From NCBI GenBank assembly GCA_902500995.1, contig CABVSR010000001.1, positions 199,416 through 263,415 of the forward strand: a DNA stretch of 64,000 bases, written 5' to 3'. The translations under genes and the position numbers were made by a program. The notes under the pieces are model-generated. The model did no database searches. It saw only the letters and a list, made by a program, of their open reading frames with translations, and was not told the DNA's origin. This stretch comes from an uncultured Nitrospira sp. (GTDB lineage: Bacteria > Nitrospirota > Nitrospiria > Nitrospirales > Nitrospiraceae). This document shows, in pieces, positions 1 to 7,963 of this stretch (the stretch's first letter is position 1; every line of letters begins with the position of its first letter).

Positions 1-186
1 GAGGCTGTTCGGCTTTCCGAGGATCCGTTTCACGTCCTCCGTTGTGGACGAGTTGAGTATGACTTGAGACGTACGACCTTCATCCACAACGGAAGGGTTG
101 CCACTACTCACGCAGCTTGATACGAGCAAAAGAGACGCTATGTACTGAATGGGGAATCGACGGAAGGGGCGAAACGAGAAGAGCAT
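1..186 (-). CDS. Partial lipoprotein with BamE/SmpA-like start (N-terminal 62 residues)
   Basis: The minus strand reads open from an ATG at 186-184 to the window edge, so the C-terminus lies outside the window. The N-terminus has basic residues (RPFRR), a hydrophobic stretch and a lipobox-like LLVSSC with Cys25, so an outer-membrane or periplasmic lipoprotein is likely. The last visible residues, TTEDVKRILGKPNS, resemble the first helix of the SmpA/OmlA/BamE fold, where 'T..DV...LGKP' is typical. Those proteins fold or chaperone outer-membrane components or bind ligands. With only 62 residues the family call is tentative. An 11-bp inverted repeat (38-48/83-93) lies inside the coding sequence. 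Confidence 0.6.
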   Translation of the reverse strand, partial: MLFSFRPFRRFPIQYIASLLLVSSCVSSGNPSVVDEGRTSQVILNSSTTEDVKRILGKPNSL

Positions 187-309
187 AAGCGCCTCGCAGG
201 GTGGCCCATTTTAGGCGCGAGGGGTCGGATTCGCAATGGCACGTAGCAGGAATGTCGAGCCGCCAAAAACTCCAAAGGTGTCGGGAGGCATTTCGATCAC
301 CTGCTCCTT

Positions 310-484
310 TTCTGACGTCGCCTGTTTCGCCTTTAGTCCGCGCAACAGCTCATAGTGTGATGATCGAGAAGGCGAGCCGCTCATGTTCGGGGAGGTAGGT
401 CAGCACCCGTTGCAGGACAAGGGGATGTTATTTGAGGAGTTCAGAGAGAATATCAGTATCGACCAGGACGGCGGGTTGAGGCAT
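310..484 (-). pseudogene. Broken VapC-like PIN-domain toxin
   Basis: Reading from an ATG at 484-482, the start MPQPAVLVDTDILSELLK matches the first strand and helix of VapC PIN-domain RNases, including the first catalytic Asp of the VDTD motif. An in-frame TAA follows at once (430-428). The frame then resumes with HPLVLQRVLTYLPEHERLAF, and a one- or two-base frameshift near 350 is needed to continue into HYELLRGLKAKQ, another typical VapC segment. After about 300 no PIN-like sequence is recognisable, so the C-terminal half with the later catalytic acids is missing. This is a decayed toxin gene directly downstream of its decayed antitoxin remnant. The assignment rests on my translation of short segments. 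Confidence 0.6.
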
Positions 485-488
485 TAGG

Positions 489-696
489 CTACCGGTTCAG
501 AGCGATGGCTTCCACCTGCGCAATGTCTTCCGAGGTGAACTCCTGATAGACCAGTGCAGCACGCCGCAAAATCTCCTCGGCACTGACCGCCATCTAGGTG
601 TCCACCGTGACCTGCACTCCGCATCGTCCGCGAGCGCTAAGGGTTCCAATAGCTGTGAGACTCCTTCATGGTAGCGGGCTTGATCGTTCGTCGCAT
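489..696 (-). pseudogene. Broken VapB-like antitoxin remnant
   Basis: The minus strand ends with MAVSAEEILRRAALVYQEF and a further acidic helix before a TAG (491-489), a plausible toxin-binding C-terminus. It lies 4 bp ahead of the broken VapC start, the usual antitoxin-toxin order. Upstream the protein is interrupted by an in-frame TAG at 596-594. The earlier part (QARYHEGVSQLLEPLALADD) lies in another frame, so at least one frameshift is also needed. The gene therefore cannot make a full antitoxin. The exact 5' end is uncertain. Confidence 0.45.
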
Positions 697-842
697 TGTG
701 AAGCCTCCCGCCGTTCTCTCCCAGTCCACTTCACGCGAGCCGTCTCGGTCGAGGCCACTCTATTCAAACAGCCCTAAAACCCTACTACTTGTTGCAGCGC
801 CATTCGTGTCGCGCGGTATGCCCAAGGGCAATCTGCTGACCA

Positions 843-1262
843 TCACCGCTGCGTGAGCAGGCGGGCAAACTCGGCGGCTGAAATGTCCGGCACACCGCTG
901 TAGTGTGAGGCCTCGAAATCCTTATCTCCGGTGACGAAGTATTTGGGCGGGGGTGTGGTCGCCATGAGATCGAGGAACGGTCGATCATGCGCGTCACGCA
1001 ACGGAGTATTCGTGGGATGAGGATCGACGAACTGCACTTCAGCTTGGATGGTCGCCAGAAAGCTCGTGATATCCACCCCGGCGCGAGTAAACGCTCGCTG
1101 GAGTTTGGGCCGCCGAAGGACGGCCTCCAGTTCCGCGAAGGTCTCAGGGCTCATGACGGGGATGAGGCGACGCTGTAGGACGGCTTGAACGATCCGTGCA
1201 GGAGGCCCTGCGGAGGACAACAGACCGGACACGAAGATATTCGTATCAAGAACGACGCGCAC
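843..1262 (-). CDS. PIN-domain toxin of a type II toxin-antitoxin system (COG1569-like)
   Basis: The 139-residue protein begins RVVLDTNIFVSGLL, the signature of the PIN-domain family annotated as putative toxin-antitoxin toxin component (COG1569). PIN proteins are Mg-dependent ribonucleases. The expected acidic residues are visible: Asp6 in LDTN, Glu in ETFAELE, the Asp pair in RDAHDRPFLDL and Asp in TGDKDF. The ORF is intact and of normal length. Its start overlaps the 3' end of the upstream gene by 17 bp, so the two are co-transcribed, as expected for an antitoxin-toxin pair. It sits in an island-like segment next to a second, broken pair. The RNA target cannot be told from sequence. Confidence 0.82.
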   Translation of the reverse strand: MRVVLDTNIFVSGLLSSAGPPARIVQAVLQRRLIPVMSPETFAELEAVLRRPKLQRAFTRAGVDITSFLATIQAEVQFVDPHPTNTPLRDAHDRPFLDLMATTPPPKYFVTGDKDFEASHYSGVPDISAAEFARLLTQR

Positions 1263-1500
1263 GCTCGCGCCGAACCGCTTCTACCTCAGCGGCAATTTGT
1301 TCAGGGGTGATGTTTAGCTCGCGTGTGGCCCGGCGCACCTTGCTCACCATGCGAGCCAGCTTCTTCCGACTGGCTGCTCTGGCCGGAGACTCCAAAATCA
1401 GCACGTCGGAGTCCCGGTGTGCCACCACAGCTTTCCCCCACCCCTTCATCCAGGAGGAGGGAATCACCACGCCTTCTTTGGTGTACTTCACGGCTTTCAT
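1246..1500 (-). CDS. Antitoxin partner of the PIN-domain toxin
   Basis: This 84-residue protein lies directly upstream of, and overlaps, the PIN-toxin gene. The N-terminal half (AVKYTKEGVVIPSSWMKGW) has the look of a small swapped-hairpin or AbrB-like DNA-binding segment found in such antitoxins. The C-terminal half is a charged helix (NITPEQIAAEVEAVRRERAR) suited to binding the toxin. Antitoxins of this kind neutralise the RNase and usually repress the shared promoter. Identification rests mainly on position, size and helix pattern; no conserved domain was recognised with certainty. Confidence 0.68.
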   Translation of the reverse strand: MKAVKYTKEGVVIPSSWMKGWGKAVVAHRDSDVLILESPARAASRKKLARMVSKVRRATRELNITPEQIAAEVEAVRRERARRS

Positions 1501-1847
1501 CGGTAACGCATCCAGTATGCCCGCAGGCAGTATACCATGGTGCTAATGCTCTGTAGTCAGCGGTCGGCGATTTTGCGAGCCGCTCGACTGTCGTTGTCGC
1601 GTTCACTCTCTGAGCACCCGCTTGTGATCGGCCCCGCTGAACCACTTCCTTTCAGCGTCGCCCGCTGGTTAACGATCTTGTCGTCCGAGGTCATTTCACT
1701 GTGGTCATTTTTGTGTCAGAAACCATCGAAAACCTCAAAATGTCCTGTACACAGTCGAAGCAATAGAACGCTCTTAAAGACCTGATTTGTAAAGCTTTTG
1801 TGGGGAAACCATTGCAACAGCGAACATTGTGAAAATCTAGCTTTTCG
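1501..1847. other. Intergenic stretch between antitoxin and tRNA scar
   Basis: About 350 bp with no convincing gene on either strand. Short open frames are present but show no recognisable protein features or ribosome binding sites. It probably holds the promoter of the toxin-antitoxin operon next to 1500, although no clear -35/-10 pair was seen. The segment ends at the tRNA fragment and is AT-richer than its surroundings around 1690-1850. Confidence 0.4.
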
Positions 1848-1894
1848 CCTTCACACGGAAGAGGCCACAGGTTCGATACCTGTATCGCCCACCA
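1848..1894 (+). other. 3' fragment of a tRNA gene (probably tRNA-Val CAC): putative attachment-site scar
   Basis: The sequence runs from an anticodon loop (TTCACAC, anticodon CAC at 1852-1854) through a variable region to a perfect T arm (ACAGG-TTCGATA-CCTGT) and an acceptor 3' strand ATCGCCC followed by ACCA. The matching 5' half is absent: no GGGCGAT acceptor strand or D arm precedes it, and the 5' side of the anticodon stem pairs poorly. A tRNA 3' half running from the anticodon loop to CCA is the classical crossover block left by tRNA-targeting integrases. It marks the right side of the segment carrying the toxin-antitoxin genes. No integrase is visible in the window. The valine identity is likely but not certain. 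Confidence 0.65.
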
Positions 1895-2077
1895 TCCACC
1901 TTTCAATCACCTCCAAGCCAAATAACTCATGCCACCGGTGAATCTGTCTCGCCCTTCTTGGTAAGGCCGGGGCAGGTACCTAACTGGACAGAATGCAGAC
2001 CCTGCGCTAGACTTTTCTCACAAGGAACAGACTTCCTGTCTTGAGGATGTTCCGACTAGAAGAAAGAGAGGCATGGT

Positions 2078-2407
2078 ATGCGCGGGACTTTGGCCACAAT
2101 CATGTTGGGATTGCTCCTGACCACGGGCTGCTCCACCACCAATCAAGTGGCGACACAGGATCAAAACTACAACGCGCCGCTCAGCATCTATAGCGCGATG
2201 GACAGTACGTCACTGGTCTATTCCGATCCCATGGCCGCCTCACAAGCCAACGACCATCCGTACCGGTGGCTGGGCTTTGTGCTCCACCCCGTCGGTCACC
2301 TCGTGGACTACACCGTGAACCGGCCACTGTATGCCATTGCGAGACATGCGCCCTACCTCTTCGGCTACACAGCTGAAGATTCGATGATCGACTCGCAACG
2401 CCGGTAA
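2078..2407 (+). CDS. Small lipoprotein of unknown function
   Basis: The 109-residue protein has a lipoprotein signal peptide with lipobox LTTGC (Cys18) followed by a Ser/Thr-rich start, so it is probably anchored in the outer membrane. The mature part contains YRWLGFVLHPVGHLVDY and ends with an aromatic segment (APYLFGYTAEDS). An A/G-rich stretch (AGAAAGAGAGG, about 2059-2069) gives a ribosome binding site. No known domain was recognised. It is followed after about 150 bp by a second lipoprotein gene on the same strand. Confidence 0.75.
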   Translation: MRGTLATIMLGLLLTTGCSTTNQVATQDQNYNAPLSIYSAMDSTSLVYSDPMAASQANDHPYRWLGFVLHPVGHLVDYTVNRPLYAIARHAPYLFGYTAEDSMIDSQRR

Positions 2408-2560
2408 CTCTTGCTTGGTACCTCGCCGACGGGGATTCTCCATCCTCGGCGGCGGGGGCTCGCGTCGCTGATCCCCCCTCCAGTCGCATCTCGATACCCA
2501 TTCAGGTATGCTCTGCTCCTCAATCGTCTCTGGCATTGACCCGGGGTATCGAATCCGGCC

Positions 2561-3706
2561 ATGCATCGTCGGCTCCCATTGCTGCTCGCACTCTCTGCCG
2601 TTTGTGTCTTGCTGACAGGCTGCGAGACTCCCCCGCCGGCACGCGCGCCGCTGCCACCCTCAGAAAGCGATCTCGACCTGCTGCGAGCCACGAAACTCTG
2701 TGATAGCCGTCAGGTATTTCTGGAGCGCCATCCTGGCGTCGTGCCTCAGACCCGAAGCTGGGGCAGCGGGCAAGAACTCCTCATCCCGGCTGAGAAGAGC
2801 CTTTCCAAAGGGGATGAGTCGTACTTCTTCGATGAAGACGGGACCTTGGTTGGAACACTCTTCATATTTCGTTCCGGGCTCGACTTAGATCCGTACAGAA
2901 CGCTCCGCTATACGCTCTCCCAGCTGAAACCCAGCCTGGAATTCTACCTGACCGTCGCTCAATTGGCGGATCGCCAGAATATGGCCTTCAGTACCCTCTA
3001 TGATACGGGAGATGAAAAAACCACCACACGGTACCTTGTGCTGGGCGACAGGAAGGCTCCGCGACTCCTTGCCGCATCATTTTCGATCGACCCCTACGTC
3101 ACGCTCTTCTCTCCTTACCGGAAAGAGTTTCTCGATCGGCTGCGGGATACCGGGCAACAGAAGGGAGGCCAGCACCTCGACAAGCAAGGAGCGGAAGATA
3201 AGGAGCCCTTCGCCTCACTGCAGCAGTTCGCCCGAGGCCAAACCGCCCAACTCGCCTACTGCGGCACAAAAAATCAGACCATTGCGCTCGACGCGTATCA
3301 GAAGGCAAGCGCGTCAGGATTCACCAGCCAGGTCTGGCAAGCAGAACTCCACCATCGCCTCGGAGTATCCTGGGAAGCCGCCGGTGATCTGGAAAAAGCC
3401 AAGCGGGAACTGCTGGCGTCACTGGCGCTCCGGCCGAATTCCCCGGAAGTCATCAACAATCTAGGATATGTGTACGGCAAACTGGGGCAGAAGCAGAATG
3501 CGCTCGCGTCGTTCGAAAAGGCCGTCCTGATGCGCCCGAATTATGCGATTGCCCGCTTTAATCTGGCCGAAGCCATTGCGGACGCAAACCCCAAACGCGC
3601 CATTACGGAATACGAGACGTATCTCGCCCTCACTGAAGGAATCCCCGAGGAGGCTGATCGCGGGGCCCTTGCGCAAACGCGCGTTAAAGCCTTGAAGCAT
3701 GAGTAA
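2561..3706 (+). CDS. TPR-repeat lipoprotein
   Basis: The 381-residue protein begins with a lipoprotein signal (lipobox LLTGC, Cys21) and a proline-rich linker. Residues about 45-200 form a globular part without a recognised family. Residues about 255-345 carry at least two tetratricopeptide repeats (for example PEVINNLGYVYGKLGQKQNA, then ASFEKAVLMRPNYAIARFNL), which normally bind protein partners. It is likely a periplasm-facing scaffold. The ATG has no strong Shine-Dalgarno sequence. It converges with the dksA-like gene downstream. Confidence 0.82.
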   Translation: MHRRLPLLLALSAVCVLLTGCETPPPARAPLPPSESDLDLLRATKLCDSRQVFLERHPGVVPQTRSWGSGQELLIPAEKSLSKGDESYFFDEDGTLVGTLFIFRSGLDLDPYRTLRYTLSQLKPSLEFYLTVAQLADRQNMAFSTLYDTGDEKTTTRYLVLGDRKAPRLLAASFSIDPYVTLFSPYRKEFLDRLRDTGQQKGGQHLDKQGAEDKEPFASLQQFARGQTAQLAYCGTKNQTIALDAYQKASASGFTSQVWQAELHHRLGVSWEAAGDLEKAKRELLASLALRPNSPEVINNLGYVYGKLGQKQNALASFEKAVLMRPNYAIARFNLAEAIADANPKRAITEYETYLALTEGIPEEADRGALAQTRVKALKHE

Positions 3707-3767
3707 CGGAAGGTGGCTCTGCAAGTACCGGGATAGCAACAGCGATGGGGGAGGGACAGAACCGACG

Positions 3768-4175
3768 TTACCGGGGAGACTTCTCCGCTTCTTCCTGACT
3801 TGTCTTGCACTCGATGCACAGCGTCGTGACGGGACGAGCCTTCAGCCGCTTGTAGGGAATATCGCCGCGGCAGCCTTCGCAAATGCCATAGGTGTGCGTC
3901 GCCAGCCGCCCTAAGGCTTCATCGATTTTCTTGAGCAGTCTTCGCTCTCGCTCGCGGATACGAAATGAGAAATGCTGATCGGCTTCTGCGGACGCCTGAT
4001 CACTCACATCGGGAAAGACTTCCAGACCGGTAGGATTCGTCAGGACCACCCCGGCTTCCGCAAGAATAGCCGCGCGCTGGCCTTCCAGGTCTTTCTGAAT
4101 GTCAGGGTACTTAACCCCGTTCGCCTTCGCAGGTTTCTTTCGGGCGGAAGTGGATTTTTTCGCCGAAGTCTTCAT
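3768..4175 (-). CDS. dksA: DksA/TraR-type C4 zinc-finger regulator
   Basis: This 135-residue protein belongs to the DksA/TraR family, whose members enter the RNA polymerase secondary channel and, with ppGpp in many species, adjust rRNA and amino-acid promoters. A Lys/Ser-rich N-terminus (about residues 1-20) is followed by a helical coiled coil. The tip carries DVSDQA (residues 56-61), matching the DxxDxA motif of true DksA. The zinc finger has four cysteines (Cys99, Cys102, Cys120, Cys123). It is preceded by its own promoter. Several DksA paralogues often occur in one genome, so the symbol denotes the family. Confidence 0.88.
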   Translation of the reverse strand: MKTSAKKSTSARKKPAKANGVKYPDIQKDLEGQRAAILAEAGVVLTNPTGLEVFPDVSDQASAEADQHFSFRIRERERRLLKKIDEALGRLATHTYGICEGCRGDIPYKRLKARPVTTLCIECKTSQEEAEKSPR

Positions 4176-4230
4176 CGATTACTCGGTAGTACGAGGCCGG
4201 TATCGCCGCCAGACCATCCAACGAATGTCG

Positions 4231-4260
4231 ACTATAGCAGCAGCGAATCGGAGGGGTCAA
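4231..4260 (-). promoter_or_regulatory. Sigma-70-type promoter of the dksA-like gene
   Basis: On the minus strand TTGACC (4260-4255) is followed after 18 bp by TATAGT (4236-4231), about 55 bp upstream of the dksA-like ATG. Both boxes are close to consensus. Confidence 0.6.
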
Positions 4261-4336
4261 TCGGTTCGTCATGGAGCGGGATGAGGCTCTGGCCTTGGTC
4301 CCGACAGAAAACTCAGGTCGGCCCAGACGGCCCCAA

Positions 4337-4939
4337 TCACAGGTCTCTTCGACCTTCGATTGATTTCACCAACGTGACCTCGTCGGCATACTCGATATCC
4401 ATTCCGACGGGAATTCCATAGGCAATGCGGGTCACGCGGACATGGTGGGGCTTTAACAGTCGCGTCAGGTAAATCGCCGTCGCCTCGCCTTCGATCGTCG
4501 GATTGGTGGCCACAATGACTTCCTCCACCCCTCCGGCCTTCACCCGCTCAAGTAATTCCTCCGCGCGAATATCCGCCGGCCCCACACCATCCAGCGGCGA
4601 CAAGACCCCGAGCAGGACATGGTACAGACCTCGGTATCCACCGGCGCGCTCGATCGCATACAATGTGCTCGGTTCCTCCACGACGAGAATCTTGCTGCGA
4701 TCCCGCTTGGGATCCCGGCAGAACTCGCACAGCTCGCCTTCGGCGATATTGCGACACTGGCGGCAAAACGAAAGGCCATCCTTCACCGCCTGAATCGCTT
4801 CGGCCAGCCGCAGAGCATCCTCGCGCTCCGCTTTGAGAAGATGAAAGGCCAGCCGCTGCGCGCTTTTCTGGCCGATCCCGGGCAAACGCACCAATTCGCG
4901 AACCAATTTAGCCAGCAGTCCCTGTTGATCAATACTCAT
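4337..4939 (-). CDS. recR: Recombination mediator protein RecR
   Basis: RecR (200 residues, normal length) works with RecO, and in some species RecF, to load RecA on gapped DNA. Visible parts are an N-terminal helix-hairpin-helix (LPGIGQKSAQRLAFHLL, residues about 19-35), a C4 zinc finger (Cys59, Cys62, Cys71, Cys74) and a Toprim domain starting at ILVVEEPSTLYAIE. It is the last gene of the common dnaX-ybaB-recR operon, 76 bp after ybaB. Confidence 0.96.
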   Translation of the reverse strand: MSIDQQGLLAKLVRELVRLPGIGQKSAQRLAFHLLKAEREDALRLAEAIQAVKDGLSFCRQCRNIAEGELCEFCRDPKRDRSKILVVEEPSTLYAIERAGGYRGLYHVLLGVLSPLDGVGPADIRAEELLERVKAGGVEEVIVATNPTIEGEATAIYLTRLLKPHHVRVTRIAYGIPVGMDIEYADEVTLVKSIEGRRDL

Positions 4940-5015
4940 ACGGCAGCGTTAGATCCCCGTCCCATCGACCGGCATCGCGAGCCTCCAGCCGTCAGCACGC
5001 CGGAGGCCGGCCGCA

Positions 5016-5339
5016 TCAGAACAGGCCGGGGATCTTCATTCCCCCCGTGACGGCTTTCATCTCTTCGGCCATCATGTCACGTGCCTTCTTCAATGCATCG
5101 TTGCCGGCCGCCACAACCAGATCCTGCAGCATGTCGACATCGCCGGACTTGACCACTTCCGGATCGATCTTCACGCTCAACAGATCCATTGCGCCGTTCA
5201 CCGTCACAGTCACAATGCCCCCGCCCGCGGTTCCGGAAGCCGTCTTGGCCGCAGCCTGCTCCTGCACTTTCGCCATTTGTTCCTGCATGGCCTGCGCTTG
5301 CTTCAAAATGTTGGACATATTTCCGAACGGACTTTTCAT
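5016..5339 (-). CDS. ybaB: YbaB/EbfC family nucleoid-associated protein
   Basis: The 107-residue protein matches the YbaB/EbfC family of small dimeric DNA-binding proteins. Features include the N-terminal helix NMSNILKQAQAMQEQMAKVQ and the core motif VTVTVNGAMDLLSVKIDPEVV. An open frame continues far upstream into dnaX, but the start at ATG 5339 fits the family length and overlaps the dnaX stop codon as ATGA (5339-5336), indicating translational coupling. It sits between dnaX and recR, as in most bacteria. Confidence 0.94.
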   Translation of the reverse strand: MKSPFGNMSNILKQAQAMQEQMAKVQEQAAAKTASGTAGGGIVTVTVNGAMDLLSVKIDPEVVKSGDVDMLQDLVVAAGNDALKKARDMMAEEMKAVTGGMKIPGLF

Positions 5340-7168
5340 TCCTGTACCTCCTGTGCGGGAGTCGTCGTGCGGACCTCGGCCAACTCTCCGCCGAACATTT
5401 CCAACGCTTGTTTCACGAGCGGATGCGCCTTCGCCTGTTGCGTCAGGATCACGCGCTGCTCCTGCTCCTTTGCGACCCGTAGCTGCTTCATTGTCGGAGC
5501 GGCCTCCGGATCCTGTTCCGCCACTTCGACAATTCGAACCCGTAACGCACTTCCGTAGAGCCGTGCTCCCAGCGCTGCCAGTGCCTGCAGATTGTCTTCC
5601 TTCTCCAGCATCGCCCGCGCCACGGACGCCTGCTTGGTAAACCCCAACGTGACCAGTCCGCCCTCGATCTTCACCACCCGACCCATTTCCAGGAACGGCG
5701 CGATATTGGGATGCTGACCGGCAACAGCTTCCTGGAACTCCTCCCAATTGACCTCTGCGGCACATGCGGAGGGAGCGGCGGGAGACAGGGTCTCAGTGTT
5801 TGGTGCCGGCTCGAGCGGAACCTTCGGGATCGCAGGAGCCTTCACGGGAGGAGCGGAAGGGGCGACCGTCGGAACCGGAGCAGCCTCGCTTGGACCAAGC
5901 GCCTTTTCCCTCGCCTCCGTGTGGGTCTTCGTCGTGTCCCGCTTCGGCGGTTTGGGCGGCACCACCCTCTCCGACGGGGACGCTGATACGCGGGCTCCCG
6001 CTCCATGTTCCACCGGTGAGGTCCGCGCCTGTACGTTTAATCCCGGGGAGCCCGCCGGACTCTCCATTGCGCGCAGCAGACGGGTGGCCCGAACAGCCGC
6101 CGTTTCGAGGATAAACCGCGGATGAGCGCTCATCCGCAAATGATCTTCCGCCGCCGCCCACATCCGAAACAATTCTTGTAGCTGCTCGACGGTGAACGGT
6201 TCCGCATCCCGAGCCAGCAGCGTCACATCTTCATCGGTCGCCTCGATCAACCCTCGCAACTCGGGGCCGGGGGGCACCACAGCCGCCACCAGCATATTGC
6301 GCACATACTCCACCAGTTCGGCGCAATAGGCGCGGAGGTCGTGACCTTGATCTAACAGGCCGGCGATGACCTGCAAGGCCTTGGCGCTGTTCTGCTCGAT
6401 CACGGCTTCGACCATCGCCCGCACCCGCTCCTGCGGAACCGCACCGAGCAAGGTCTCAAGGTCCTGATGGCGAACCGCCTTGCCGCCGAACGCAATGACT
6501 TGATCCAGCAAACTGAGTCCGTCGCGCATGCTGCCTTCACTGGCGCGCGCCAGGGCCATCAGACTGCGGTCTTCGATGGTCAATCCATCCTCGTCGGCCA
6601 CATGTCGCAGCCGCCGCGCAATCTCGGCCTTTGAGATCCGGCGAAAGTTGTAATGCTGGCAGCGGGAGAGAATCGTCGCGGGGATCTTATGAATTTCCGT
6701 GGTCGCGAAGATGAACACCACATGAGAAGGAGGCTCTTCCAGAGTTTTCAGCAACGCGTTGAATGCCGAATTGGAGAGCATATGCACTTCGTCGATGATG
6801 TAGACCCGGTACTGTCCCCGAAACGGCGCAAATTTGACGTTCTCGCGAATTTCCCGCACATCGTCCACGCTGGTGTTTGACGCGCCGTCGATTTCGACCA
6901 CATCCACCGAAGTTCCTTGCGCAATCTCCTGGCAATTCGCGCAGGTGTTACACGGTGTGCTTGTCGGCCCCTGCTCGCAATTCAGCGCTTTCGCCAAGAT
7001 CCGCGCGACCGTCGTTTTTCCCACGCCGCGCGTGCCGGAAAAGAGAAAGGCGTGCGCGATCCGCTTGGTGGCGATCGAGTTCATCAGCGTCTGCACGACG
7101 TGTGATTGCCCGATGACATCATCAAACGTCCCGGGCCGGTATTTTCTTGCGGAGACTTGGTAATCCAT
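5336..7168 (-). CDS. dnaX: DNA polymerase III subunits gamma and tau
   Basis: DnaX is the ATPase core of the clamp loader. The 610-residue product has Walker A GTRGVGKTT (residues 45-53), a zinc-binding set (Cys64, Cys73, Cys76, Cys79), Walker B IDEVHML and the SRC sensor (SRCQHYNFRR). A Pro/Ala-rich linker (about residues 370-470) leads to a C-terminal tau-like domain. A 14-residue longer start at 7210 exists. ATG 7168 is preferred because GAGGAG lies about 12 bases upstream and MDYQVSARKYRP is the typical beginning. No obvious A-rich frameshift site for making gamma was noticed. Confidence 0.94.
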   Translation of the reverse strand: MDYQVSARKYRPGTFDDVIGQSHVVQTLMNSIATKRIAHAFLFSGTRGVGKTTVARILAKALNCEQGPTSTPCNTCANCQEIAQGTSVDVVEIDGASNTSVDDVREIRENVKFAPFRGQYRVYIIDEVHMLSNSAFNALLKTLEEPPSHVVFIFATTEIHKIPATILSRCQHYNFRRISKAEIARRLRHVADEDGLTIEDRSLMALARASEGSMRDGLSLLDQVIAFGGKAVRHQDLETLLGAVPQERVRAMVEAVIEQNSAKALQVIAGLLDQGHDLRAYCAELVEYVRNMLVAAVVPPGPELRGLIEATDEDVTLLARDAEPFTVEQLQELFRMWAAAEDHLRMSAHPRFILETAAVRATRLLRAMESPAGSPGLNVQARTSPVEHGAGARVSASPSERVVPPKPPKRDTTKTHTEAREKALGPSEAAPVPTVAPSAPPVKAPAIPKVPLEPAPNTETLSPAAPSACAAEVNWEEFQEAVAGQHPNIAPFLEMGRVVKIEGGLVTLGFTKQASVARAMLEKEDNLQALAALGARLYGSALRVRIVEVAEQDPEAAPTMKQLRVAKEQEQRVILTQQAKAHPLVKQALEMFGGELAEVRTTTPAQEVQE

Positions 7169-7257
7169 CGGGATGGACCGCTCCTCGTGGATCGGAATCG
7201 CGTCCCTCATGCGGACGCTTCACGAATGACGCATCTCGAAAGACGTCATCAATGGAA

Positions 7258-7361
7258 GTGGGGCCAGGTGATCCTGCGGCACACAGAACGAACCGCTTAC
7301 CGTTGCTTCCTTCCGGACCTGGCGGGGTTCACAGGGTTCTGTTGCACAGGGCCCGGCCCCG
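7258..7361 (-). ncRNA. ffs: Signal recognition particle RNA, 4.5S type
   Basis: The minus strand contains the diagnostic apical-loop sequence CCAGGTCCGGAAGGAAGCAA, the Ffh-binding domain of SRP RNA. The ends pair as a long hairpin: GGGGCC at 7360-7355 with GGCCCC at 7265-7260. The length of about 100 nt is that of the short bacterial form. It lies just upstream of dnaX on the same strand, a frequent arrangement. The ends are accurate to a few bases. Confidence 0.92.
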
Positions 7362-7465
7362 AGGATTTCGTGGTCCGGCAGGGATGAAAGGCAAGGGGAT
7401 GCGCCTTAAACGGCGTACCCTGTCATACCCTTTCATGTCATGCCTGACGCGACACGTCTTCAACT

Positions 7466-7605
7466 GATGGCGGGGAGGGTGGGCATTCGAAGTCGCGCTT
7501 ACGCGCTCCTACTGAGGGGGCCGGCCCCCTCGTGTCTCCCCCCGCAGGGGAGTGTCTCCCCCGCGATCCCCCTCGTTCGAATCCCACCCGCATTCCCTCT
7601 CGGTG
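7466..7605. repeat. tRNA-Ser-derived inverted repeat with central palindrome
   Basis: GGGTGGGCATTCGAA (7477-7491) and TTCGAATCCCACCC (7576-7589) form an inverted repeat (14 bp, one bulge). Both arms resemble the T-arm/acceptor region of the neighbouring tRNA-Ser. The left copy, with its TGGCGG(G)GAGG prefix, is a near-exact direct repeat of the true tRNA 3' end at about 7649-7673. Between the arms lies a perfect 18-bp palindrome (7514-7531) and GTGTCTCCC repeated twice. No complete second tRNA can be folded here. Confidence 0.55.
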
Positions 7606-7650
7606 GCAATTCCAGCTCACACACGTTCCTAGCCTTGCACGGGTTGTTGA

Positions 7651-7740
<90 letters not shown>

Positions 7741-7766
7741 ACGATCGGACGACTGCAAGGGGTGGC

Positions 7767-7795
7767 ATCTTATCACGCAGGTTGGTGGGCGGCAA
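7767..7795 (-). promoter_or_regulatory. Probable promoter of tRNA-Ser
   Basis: On the minus strand TTGCCG (7795-7790), 17 bp spacer, then TAAGAT (7772-7767), about 26 bp before the tRNA 5' end. Both boxes match the sigma-70 consensus only partly. Confidence 0.4.
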
Positions 7796-7963
7796 GGCAA
7801 GGGGGCATCCATCCAGGTCATATCTCATCCCCAAGCAGCGGGAATCCCTGGCCCAGGCGAAATCCTCCCGACGCGATCGCGCGCGATCCGTGAGCGGTCT
7901 GCCACCATTGACCCCTTTCGCGCGCATTCCTATACTGCGGGACAATTTCAGCGGAGGTATGTG

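Noticed and set aside
38-93. 11-bp inverted repeat near the left edge
   Set aside because: It lies inside the coding sequence of the partial lipoprotein with a 34-bp spacing and has no obvious function.
1691-1906. Minus-strand frame across the tRNA fragment
   Set aside because: Its peptide contains the typical translation of tRNA sequence; there is no protein feature.
5340-5765. Long minus-strand frame fused upstream of ybaB
   Set aside because: It overlaps dnaX in another frame, and the YbaB family begins exactly at ATG 5339, which couples to the dnaX stop.
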